Below, piece by piece: positions 1 to 6,116 of a stretch of DNA of 8,714 nt. Within the stretch, counting starts at the first letter, position 1. Every line of letters starts with the position of its first letter. The DNA is taken from the NCBI GenBank assembly GCA_009784355.1, contig WRBU01000035.1, positions 1-8,714 on the forward strand, in the 5' to 3' direction. A program made the translations under genes and the position numbers. The notes beneath the pieces are model-generated. The model was not told the origin of the DNA and did no database searches. It saw only the letters and a program-made list of their open reading frames with translations. The DNA is from Defluviitaleaceae bacterium. Lineage in GTDB: Bacteria > Bacillota > Clostridia > Lachnospirales > WRAX01.

Positions 1-810
1 TACTAAATACTGCAACTCCTGTGCCATGCCTATAGCTACACAATACCCATGGGGCAAAGTAAATTCTGACAGACTTTCAACCGCATGACCCACTGTATGT
101 CCAAAATTCAAAATTTGCCGCAGGCCTTTATCTTTTTCATCCTGCATAACAACTTCTGTTTTAATTGCACAAGAACGACGCACAATATGCAATACAGTGG
201 CTTCATCGCGCTCCAATACCGCCTGAGTGTTATCGTATAAAAATTCCAATAACCCTCTATCATATATTATGCCATATTTTATTACTTCTGCCAACCCCGA
301 AATATAATCTTGTTGCGGCAAAGTATTTAAAGCGGCAATGTTTGTGTAAACAAGATGTGGTGCGTGAAAAGTGCCAATCAGGTTTTTTTGCCCCATAAAA
401 TCTATGCCTGTTTTGCCGCCAATAGCAGAATCTGCCTGCGATAAAAGAGTTGTCGGCAAATTTATATAATTGATGCCCCTCATATAGCACGATGCCGCAA
501 AGCCCGCAATGTCGGACACCACGCCGCCGCCAAGCGCAAATACGACCGACCCCCTATCCAAGCCAGCTTCATGCATCGCCTGCAAAACTTCAGTTAAAGC
601 CCTAAAGTTTTTACTACCTTCCCCTGCTGGGATTATATGGTTTGATATTTGCCAAGGCACGCCGCAAAGAGCCTTTCTCACCTCGTTTAAAAAAAGCGGA
701 GCAACATTGTTGTCCGTTACTATCATTGCCTTTTTTTGCATTTGCAAATCCAAATCCGCTGACATCGCTTTCGCAAGCCCATCCCAGCTACTTTCAATAA
801 AATATTTCAA
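1..810 (-). CDS. aroB: 3-dehydroquinate synthase (AroB), C-terminus cut by window edge
   Basis: Second step of the shikimate pathway: cytoplasmic NAD- and metal-dependent cyclisation of DAHP to 3-dehydroquinate. The reading frame is open for 270 codons to the window edge; a usual AroB is about 350-360 residues, so roughly 85 are missing. Visible family motifs, in order: the nucleotide-binding glycine-rich LGGGVVSDIAGF (93-104), LPTTLLSQADSAIGGKTGID (118-137), KNLIGTFHAP (142-151), SGLAEVIKYG (171-180), LNFGHTVGHA (234-243) and LPHGYCVAIGM (252-262). The three metal ligands expected from the family are present: Glu175, His238 and His254. The start is a TTG at 808-810. An in-frame TGA lies four codons upstream and a GAGGTGG ribosome binding site 4 bases upstream. 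Two small departures from the commonest motifs are Ser99 in GGGVVSD (usually Gly) and Tyr256 in HGYCVAIGM (often Glu); neither touches a metal ligand. It lies 90 bases downstream of the 901-2052 gene on the same strand, beyond a terminator hairpin. Identification is very secure. Confidence 0.97.
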   Translation of the reverse strand, partial: MKYFIESSWDGLAKAMSADLDLQMQKKAMIVTDNNVAPLFLNEVRKALCGVPWQISNHIIPAGEGSKNFRALTEVLQAMHEAGLDRGSVVFALGGGVVSDIAGFAASCYMRGINYINLPTTLLSQADSAIGGKTGIDFMGQKNLIGTFHAPHLVYTNIAALNTLPQQDYISGLAEVIKYGIIYDRGLLEFLYDNTQAVLERDEATVLHIVRRSCAIKTEVVMQDEKDKGLRQILNFGHTVGHAVESLSEFTLPHGYCVAIGMAQELQYLV

Positions 811-814
811 ATTG

Positions 815-821
815 CCACCTC
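815..821 (-). promoter_or_regulatory. Ribosome binding site deciding the aroB TTG start
   Basis: GAGGTGG on the minus strand ends 4 bases before the TTG at 808-810. The in-frame TGA just upstream excludes any longer start, and there is no ATG until codon 16, inside the conserved N-terminal region. Confidence 0.75.
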
Positions 822-840
822 AATTATAGCCAGCCATGCA

Positions 841-867
841 AAAACAGCCCCCGAAGGAGGCCATTTT
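841..867 (-). terminator. Intrinsic terminator after the 901-2052 gene
   Basis: On the minus strand a 12-pair stem (867-856 with 852-841) has a 3-base loop (853-855). Its outer part is AAAA/TTTT, its core is GC-rich with three G-T wobbles, and it ends in a run of T reaching 840. This is a standard rho-independent terminator 34 bases past the stop codon of the upstream gene. The arms are nearly symmetrical, so it might also act on plus-strand transcripts, but the T-run there is interrupted. It stands only about 30 bases before aroB. Confidence 0.8.
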
Positions 868-900
868 GCTTAAGGAGGTCAAAAGTATTGTGAAAAGAGT

Positions 901-2052
901 CTATTCGCTTAAAGTAGTTTGTCCGTCTGTTAAGCCTATTTCATTTTGATTCTGTCCGTCTGTTGGTATTAGTGCTTGGTTAAAAACAGAAATCAATACA
1001 CCTTGCGGTGTTACAGTTGTTGCCATACCCATGATGTCCCTAAAAAACGACATAGGAACCATTACGCGGTTTGCAATTTCAGGGTGTAGCCTTGGCGCAA
1101 GTTCAAGCGACCTAGCCGCTTCGGCATCACGGTAAAAGTAAGAGTTTTCTCCAAGGGTTACAGAAGAAATCAACATTCCATTTTGCAAAATGTTCACAGT
1201 TTGAGTTGCAGGACTGGGTAATGTCGTTGTATACCCAAAGTCACGAAGACCACGTGCAAGATTTACTAAAACAACATTATATTGCTCTGGAGGTAATGTC
1301 ATTATGTGATTTAACGGAATTAATTCATGCTGAAACGCCGCCATAGGGAAAGTAACAGTCCGCACATTCCTATGAGCAATGGTAAATGCACCAGATGCAA
1401 ATGGTATTACTATCGAATCATTTTCTAAATAAAATGGATGATTGCTGTTAATACCGTTAAAATTGCTGTTGTGAAGCCTTGGTTGGGCTTGGGCACTCTC
1501 AACAAGTCTATTGCTTATAAGTTGCAAAGCATTTGGATGTATGTCGCTTAAAGAGACTGCTTCGAAGGTTTGTGCATTTATTACTGTTGTTGCGGCAGCT
1601 TCCGTTGTATTTGCCCCAACGGCACGCATGGTAATTATAACAGAAACAAATTGTCCTATTTCATCAAATGCCTCACCAGACACAGATACTTCAAATGAGT
1701 ATTCCAGCCTAGATGCTCTTGTTCTGTGCGCATCTAAAAAATCGTCAAACTGAGTTAAAAAACGTGTATTTAGTATTCTAATTTGCTCTTCAAAGCCTTG
1801 CTGCATTGCAATGCGAGGCAACCTTCCTGTTATTGTAACACCCATAGCACCAACACGCTGCGGCACTAGCTGGCTAGAAATGCCGTCAACCAAATTTTGC
1901 GCATAGTCTGTTGTTTGCTCGGAGACAGCCGCATTGTTAGCAAAAACAGGTTGTGCAATAACCGCAGACACGGCAAATACAGCCGCCAAGCCAGCAACTA
2001 TTACAGATTTACGTATATTTAAAGTTTTTGATTTCGAAAGTGTTTTCGCCAT
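901..2052 (-). CDS. Exported protein: DUF4163/DUF3298-like domain plus copper-amine-oxidase-N-like stalk domain
   Basis: 383 residues, predicted to be exported and probably wall- or membrane-surface located. The signal peptide has a basic start (MAKTLSKSKTLNIRKS), a hydrophobic core at about 17-33 and a likely cut after VFA (38). Residues about 68-240 resemble the DUF4163/DUF3298 pair found in PdaC- and RsiV-type proteins: a stretch with the pattern VSVIITMRAVGAN (136-148), then NAQTFEAVSLSDI (159-171), then FYLENDSIVIPFASGAFTI (207-225). Residues about 284-356 resemble the copper amine oxidase N-terminal ('stalk') module, with the tail NRVMVPMSFFRDIMGM (328-343). No catalytic deacetylase domain is present, so an enzymatic role is not supported. 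The ATG at 2050-2052 is preferred because TAGGAG lies 10 bases upstream; the in-frame GTG at 2095-2097 would begin only about 11 bases after the predicted transcript start. The mature part has no lysine and no cysteine. The C-terminal tail repeats TDGQ. Gene call firm, domain calls moderate, function unknown. Confidence 0.88.
   Translation of the reverse strand: MAKTLSKSKTLNIRKSVIVAGLAAVFAVSAVIAQPVFANNAAVSEQTTDYAQNLVDGISSQLVPQRVGAMGVTITGRLPRIAMQQGFEEQIRILNTRFLTQFDDFLDAHRTRASRLEYSFEVSVSGEAFDEIGQFVSVIITMRAVGANTTEAAATTVINAQTFEAVSLSDIHPNALQLISNRLVESAQAQPRLHNSNFNGINSNHPFYLENDSIVIPFASGAFTIAHRNVRTVTFPMAAFQHELIPLNHIMTLPPEQYNVVLVNLARGLRDFGYTTTLPSPATQTVNILQNGMLISSVTLGENSYFYRDAEAARSLELAPRLHPEIANRVMVPMSFFRDIMGMATTVTPQGVLISVFNQALIPTDGQNQNEIGLTDGQTTLSE
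920..964 (-). repeat. 12-base direct repeat in the 3' end of the stalk-domain gene
   Basis: TGTCCGTCTGTT (plus-strand reading) occurs at 920-931 and again at 953-964, an offset of 33 bases. It is in frame and encodes the duplicated TDGQ tetrapeptide in the polar C-terminal tail (364-367 and 375-378). It looks like a small local duplication in a disordered tail. Confidence 0.6.
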
Positions 2053-2114
2053 TATATTGACGCTCCTATCTACAATTTGGTGCAGAAATCCGCCCACATT
2101 TATTTCATATTTGC

Positions 2115-2143
2115 ATTATAAGTCAATATAATCCGCACGTCAA
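2115..2143 (-). promoter_or_regulatory. Sigma-A promoter of the 901-2052 gene
   Basis: On the minus strand TTGACG (2143-2138) is followed by a 17-base spacer and a perfect TATAAT (2120-2115). Transcription should start near 2108, leaving a leader of about 55 bases before the ATG at 2052. It is divergent from the plus-strand promoter at 2208-2236, with 64 bases between the two -35 boxes. Confidence 0.85.
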
Positions 2144-2207
2144 TTCAAAAAGTTATTTTGTATAAAAACTGTAACCAAAACGAAATACTTTTTTATTGAA
2201 TTTTAAC

Positions 2208-2236
2208 TTGAGCGAATGGCAAAAATGTAGTATAAT
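2208..2236 (+). promoter_or_regulatory. Sigma-A promoter of the three-gene envelope operon
   Basis: TTGAGC (2208-2213), a 17-base spacer and a perfect TATAAT (2231-2236). Transcription should start near 2243, giving a leader of about 58 bases before the isomerase gene. No other convincing promoter was seen up to 7682, so all three genes probably depend on it. Confidence 0.85.
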
Positions 2237-2243
2237 ACTTTTT

Positions 2244-2262
2244 TAATAGGTATTATGTAATA
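2244..2262. promoter_or_regulatory. Alternating TAATA/TATTA inverted repeats at the operon transcript start
   Basis: TAATA-gg-TATTA-tg-TAATA: three 5-base arms, each the reverse complement of its neighbour, separated by 2 bases and lying at about +2 to +20 of the predicted transcript. It could be an operator, but the sequence is AT-rich and such short arms can arise by chance. Confidence 0.2.
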
Positions 2263-2300
2263 TTTTACAAAAACTTTGTCGAAAGGAAGTTATTGACCTT

Positions 2301-3161
2301 ATGAATAAATTTTTAAGAAAAATTTCTGGAAGTTTAGTTGTGCTAGGTGCTGTGTTTGTTATGTCGGCTTGCAGTGATTCCGCAGACAGCTTGGAGCTTT
2401 TTTTAGGAGCAGAGCCGGATAGTCTTGCAGGTTTTACAAGTTTTGCCCCGCCAAACCAAGATGCTTTGGCAAACCAGCTTGCACTGCCGCAGGCAGGAGA
2501 ATATTATGCCGTAGTACACACAAACCACGGTGAAATTCACATCCGTTTGTTTCCAGAACACGCTCCGCTTGCTGTGCGCAACTTCGTAACACATGCTCAA
2601 AACGGTTATTACGATGGGGTGATTTTTCATCGTGTTATACATGACTTTATGATACAAAGCGGCGACCCTTTGGGGACAGGGCGTGGCGGGGAAAGTATTT
2701 GGGGGCAGGGCTTTGGTAGCGAGCTTTCGTCAAATTTGCAGCACATCCGCGGTGCGTTGTCTATGGCAAATACAGGTGCGCCAAACTCTAACAGCAGCCA
2801 ATTTTTTATAGTGCGTAACTATGAGCTTAATCAAAATCAGACAGATGAGCTTACTTTTATTTTGGAAAATCTTTTAGGCGCGTCAGCTGGTGAAAGTCCT
2901 CACGACGGCAGCCCAGTATTATATAGAGATATTATGCCCGAAGACTTCCTGCGGCATTATTTGCAGTATGGAGGTGCACCCTTTTTAGATTTTAGGCATA
3001 CTGTTTTTGGACAAGTATTTTATGGTATGGATGTGGTGGATTCTATTGCAGTGGTAGAGGTTATAGACCCTTACGGCAACCCGCCTCTTGTTCCGCCAAA
3101 CCACCAGCCTGTTGTAGATGTTGTTATTGAAAGAATCGAAATTCGTGCGTGGGAACAGTAA
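2301..3161 (+). CDS. Cyclophilin-type peptidyl-prolyl cis-trans isomerase, lipoprotein
   Basis: 286 residues. Cyclophilins catalyse cis-trans isomerisation of X-Pro bonds; this one should be lipid-anchored on the outer membrane face. The N-terminus is a lipoprotein signal (basic MNKFLRK, hydrophobic core, lipobox VMSAC with Cys24). The cyclophilin fold spans about 68-283. Active-site motifs are present: FHRVIHDFMIQSGDP (109-123) with Arg111, Phe116 and Gln119 matching the catalytic positions of human CypA, then GALSMAN (151-157), NSSQFFIV (164-171) and FRHTVFGQV (231-239). Compared with CypA there is an insertion of about 45-50 residues (about 172-228) between SQFFI and HTVFGQV, rich in predicted helix; insertions here are seen in Bacillota lipoprotein cyclophilins. 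The GAAAGGAAG ribosome binding site stands about 11 bases before the ATG, slightly far. It is first in the operon, 12 bases ahead of the large SLH gene, which suggests a role in folding exported SLH proteins (inference). The mature part has no lysine and no cysteine besides Cys24. Confidence 0.96.
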   Translation: MNKFLRKISGSLVVLGAVFVMSACSDSADSLELFLGAEPDSLAGFTSFAPPNQDALANQLALPQAGEYYAVVHTNHGEIHIRLFPEHAPLAVRNFVTHAQNGYYDGVIFHRVIHDFMIQSGDPLGTGRGGESIWGQGFGSELSSNLQHIRGALSMANTGAPNSNSSQFFIVRNYELNQNQTDELTFILENLLGASAGESPHDGSPVLYRDIMPEDFLRHYLQYGGAPFLDFRHTVFGQVFYGMDVVDSIAVVEVIDPYGNPPLVPPNHQPVVDVVIERIEIRAWEQ

Positions 3162-3162
3162 A

Positions 3163-3168
3163 GGGGTG
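3163..3168 (+). promoter_or_regulatory. Ribosome binding site deciding the TTG start of the large SLH gene
   Basis: GGGGTG ends 5 bases before the TTG at 3174-3176. The nearby ATG (3169-3171) and GTG (3166-3168) are out of frame, and the next in-frame ATG falls inside the signal peptide core, so TTG is the only start that keeps the basic MRKR beginning. Confidence 0.7.
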
Positions 3169-3173
3169 ATGTT

Positions 3174-6089
3174 TTGAGAAAAAGATTTGGAATAGTTGCA
3201 CTTGTTGCAATGATGATTTTGTCTTCTGTGCCAGCATTTGGCGATATTTTCATATTAACAGACGAGGTAAGGCAAACTTTTGTTGGACGACCGCAAGCAA
3301 ATGCACTAATAAACAACGCAAACTTTGCCGACCTTGGCTATATTTGGCCTGCAGAAGCGGCTGTGCGTGGTATTGCACTTGGTACAATGCACGGCGAAGA
3401 TAACTTTTTTCGCCCTAATGACAATATTACCCGCCAAGAAGTTCTTAATTCAGTAATGCGTGCAATGGGACAAAGTGGGGCCGCAACCGCTCGCGGGGCT
3501 GAAATTATAGCAGAAACGGGTGCTATTGCAAACACCCAAATGACGGTAAACATAGGGTATTCTACCCTTGCAATAGAGCAAGATGTCATTCCAATAGATT
3601 TTAACCTTTTTGGCACGGCAACCCGTCAAGAAGTGGCTTTTATGATTTACAATGCCGTCATAGCTTTTGGTGATGGTCAATTTAACCCGCAAGCCACCCT
3701 TACACATGTATATCGTTTTGAAGATTGGCGTAATATTGCTCCAGAATATCTTGTTGCTGTCGAAAATATTTTAGCGGCAAATATTATGAATGGTAGCGGG
3801 CTTAACTTTGACCCCCGCCAAAATATTACCCGTGGACAAATGGCGCAAGTTCTTTCAAATATGGACACAATTTTCATGGATATATTAGGATTAGAGCGCA
3901 GAACAGGCACGGTTGCCCGTATTCAAGATACCGAATTGGAGCAAACTGCTCAAGTTTCCGCATGGCAAAACATCTTTGTGCGCCTTGGCGACGGAACTGT
4001 GGATGTGCTACAGCGAAGCACCGTTGTAAACCCTGCCGCACAGCCAAACACGCTGGATGCTGTCGTTTTTAACAATGGTGATGTCGGCGGACTTAATATG
4101 CTTGTTTACGGAGACACTATCGAATATTTTGTTCATCCCGCAGACGGTACTGTATGGTATGTTCACGTTATGCATTCTGCTGTTGAAGCAGTGCAGTACG
4201 GGACGCTGTTTTCTATTGACCCTGCCGAAATGACAATAACGCTTGTTACGACAGCGTCGGGTGATGACCGCCGAATTTTTTCAATGGCGGATGGTCTTAT
4301 TTCCAATAATAACGGCATTAATTATTTGCTGATGGACAGCCAGCGTTATAATGTTGCAACCCTGCCTTTTGGACAAACATTGCGCCTTTACATGCGCAAC
4401 AATACGGTCGTAGCAATTTCTTTTGTTGGCTTGCCTGTTTTGGTGGATGAATTCCGTGGGCTTGTTGTGGAAAATAATCCCAACTTTGGATATATGGTGG
4501 TTATAGACTGGGACGGCAACCGCCGTGTAATGCGTTATTTCCAGCAAGAAATGATGGTACAACGCATTTCTCATTGGGACACGCAAATGCATGTTTCTTA
4601 CATTAGCCAGCTTTTCCCTTCTTTTGCCTTTAACCCTCTTGCCACTACTGTGGCATCCATTGTGCCTGGTGATATTGTATTTATAAGGCCAGCAGCGGAT
4701 GACCCTGAAGTTATCTCCTTTATTTCTGCTGTGTCTAATTATATTATGCGCTATGGACGCATTACAAACATCGTGCATCACCCCAGCCACACCTCCATTT
4801 TGTTTGAACAAGAAAATGGGCAAACGGCTTGGTTTGAAATGGCACATGGCACATTTATTACCCGTGAAGGACGAAGAATAACTCCGCTTAACATCCAAGT
4901 CGGCGATTGGGCAAGATTGCTCGTGAACGAAGCTATTTTAGCCCCGGGACACCAAATTTCGTCTATTATAGAAATGACAATAGAAGGCAGCGCACGGCAT
5001 ATAACAAATATCGTACGCGGCAGCCTTACAGGTATTAACACAATTCAACAAACTATGTCTGTCGAACATGCCCAAAGCCTTTCACAAGCTGGCTGGGTGA
5101 ATTTTAACTATGTTGGTCAATTCAACCTTGCAAACCCAAATATTTCATATTTTTACAATAATCGCCGCATAACAAGGGACGAGGCTTTGCGCCTGTTTGG
5201 TCGTGGTGGTGCTACTGTCTACATTGCCCTTGAAAACCACTTTGCAGGTGAACGTGTAACAATGGTCAGCTTCCGCTCGCAAAGAGAAGAACGTTTGCCG
5301 GCAGATACGGTTGTATTTGCAAATAGCGGTCAATTTTTCCTTGCTCAAAGCCCCGCAACGCCTATTAACACAGACAGCGGCACTATTGTACGCAGAAATG
5401 GGCGTTTGGTAAGCGGTTTTGATATTTTGCCGGGGGATTACGCTTCCGTTGTAATGGGTGGTGCTGGCATTGCGGCTGTGGTTGACATTGCTTCACGCCC
5501 CGACACATCTGCATTGCAAATTATGCGTGCCCGTGTAACCCACGTGTGGGATGGTCAAAGTTTCCGTGTGGAGTCCATGTCCCAGCTCTTTGGTAATAAT
5601 TGGGTCTTTACACCAATACAGCGTGAATTTACAATAGACACACAGACAATTTTCATGCCTGTCGGCGGCGAGCGAAACATCAACAACTTTTTGACATATA
5701 CGGAGGACTCCGTTTTTGAGCAAGTTTTCACCATTGTCACCGACGGGGCAAGAGCAACACATATTATGGAGCATCCATTTGCAAACCGCTCCGTACGGGG
5801 TACTTTGGTCAGCAATGTTGCCGACAATGACGGAAACTTTATGCTACGTGATGTTATGGTGCAAAACCCTGTTACAAATCAATGGAATGTCCTTTCAAAT
5901 GCAAACAACACGATGATGATAACCCTTGACGGCACAACCTTGATAGGTCGCAATAACGCCGTTGTACCGCAGAGATATTTGCAAGCAGGCGACCAAGTGC
6001 TTATTATGATGGAAGCTGATGCTCTATCTCTTGCACCAGCCAGCGGTGCGGCAGGTACTGCTCACGCCAGAATCATTTTGGTTGATTAA
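3174..6089 (+). CDS. Large exported SLH protein: three N-terminal SLH repeats and an array of beta-rich modules
   Basis: 971 residues. Signal peptide MRKR plus a hydrophobic core, likely cut after AFG (23). Three SLH repeats follow: about 51-98 (ANFADLG at 49-55, TRQE 86-89), about 125-166 (degenerate start, TRQE 150-153) and about 182-230 (FEDWRNIAPEY, TRGQ 219-222). SLH triplets bind pyruvylated secondary cell wall polymer in characterised Gram-positive systems, which would anchor this protein by its N-terminus. Residues about 240-971 are beta-rich and contain no enzyme motif I recognise. They appear to be eight diverged modules of about 84-99 residues, opening near 245, 343, 429, 528, 616, 701, 785 and 876 with patterns such as TGTVARI, YGRITNI and RGTLVSN. 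Many have a later GD motif (PGDIVFI 498-504, VGDWARL 576-582, PGDYASV 753-759, AGDQVLI 938-944). After Lys3 there is no lysine and no cysteine, against roughly sixty arginines. Likely a surface structural or adhesive protein; the ligand is unknown. Confidence 0.93.
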   Translation: MRKRFGIVALVAMMILSSVPAFGDIFILTDEVRQTFVGRPQANALINNANFADLGYIWPAEAAVRGIALGTMHGEDNFFRPNDNITRQEVLNSVMRAMGQSGAATARGAEIIAETGAIANTQMTVNIGYSTLAIEQDVIPIDFNLFGTATRQEVAFMIYNAVIAFGDGQFNPQATLTHVYRFEDWRNIAPEYLVAVENILAANIMNGSGLNFDPRQNITRGQMAQVLSNMDTIFMDILGLERRTGTVARIQDTELEQTAQVSAWQNIFVRLGDGTVDVLQRSTVVNPAAQPNTLDAVVFNNGDVGGLNMLVYGDTIEYFVHPADGTVWYVHVMHSAVEAVQYGTLFSIDPAEMTITLVTTASGDDRRIFSMADGLISNNNGINYLLMDSQRYNVATLPFGQTLRLYMRNNTVVAISFVGLPVLVDEFRGLVVENNPNFGYMVVIDWDGNRRVMRYFQQEMMVQRISHWDTQMHVSYISQLFPSFAFNPLATTVASIVPGDIVFIRPAADDPEVISFISAVSNYIMRYGRITNIVHHPSHTSILFEQENGQTAWFEMAHGTFITREGRRITPLNIQVGDWARLLVNEAILAPGHQISSIIEMTIEGSARHITNIVRGSLTGINTIQQTMSVEHAQSLSQAGWVNFNYVGQFNLANPNISYFYNNRRITRDEALRLFGRGGATVYIALENHFAGERVTMVSFRSQREERLPADTVVFANSGQFFLAQSPATPINTDSGTIVRRNGRLVSGFDILPGDYASVVMGGAGIAAVVDIASRPDTSALQIMRARVTHVWDGQSFRVESMSQLFGNNWVFTPIQREFTIDTQTIFMPVGGERNINNFLTYTEDSVFEQVFTIVTDGARATHIMEHPFANRSVRGTLVSNVADNDGNFMLRDVMVQNPVTNQWNVLSNANNTMMITLDGTTLIGRNNAVVPQRYLQAGDQVLIMMEADALSLAPASGAAGTAHARIILVD

Positions 6090-6102
6090 TTTATGAAACA
6101 AT

Positions 6103-6108
6103 GGAGGT
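6103..6108 (+). promoter_or_regulatory. Ribosome binding site deciding the start of the second SLH gene
   Basis: GGAGGT lies 8 bases before the ATG at 6117. The in-frame ATG at 6093 has no comparable site and would add MKQWRYPA ahead of an otherwise normal signal peptide, so 6117 is preferred. Confidence 0.8.
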
Positions 6109-6116
6109 ATCCGGCA

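Noticed and set aside
823..828. TATAAT box just before aroB as its promoter
   Set aside because: No -35 box at the right distance, and the resulting transcript would lose the ribosome binding site.
509..829. 106-codon open frame on the plus strand
   Set aside because: Antisense to aroB, whose family motifs run through this region.
901..2052. Polysaccharide deacetylase (PdaC) assignment for the stalk-domain gene
   Set aside because: Only the accessory DUF4163/DUF3298-like part is recognisable; no deacetylase metal-binding motifs are present.
2053..2097. Upstream in-frame GTG start for the stalk-domain gene
   Set aside because: It would add 15 residues before a normal signal peptide and begin about 11 bases after the predicted transcript start; the ATG at 2052 has a proper ribosome binding site.
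4281..4898. 205-codon open frame on the minus strand
   Set aside because: It lies entirely inside the large SLH gene, which has clear SLH domains, a signal peptide and a continuous frame; the antisense product shows no recognisable motif and no promoter or ribosome binding site.
6093..6116. Upstream in-frame ATG for the second SLH gene
   Set aside because: No ribosome binding site before it, whereas GGAGGT stands 8 bases before the ATG at 6117.
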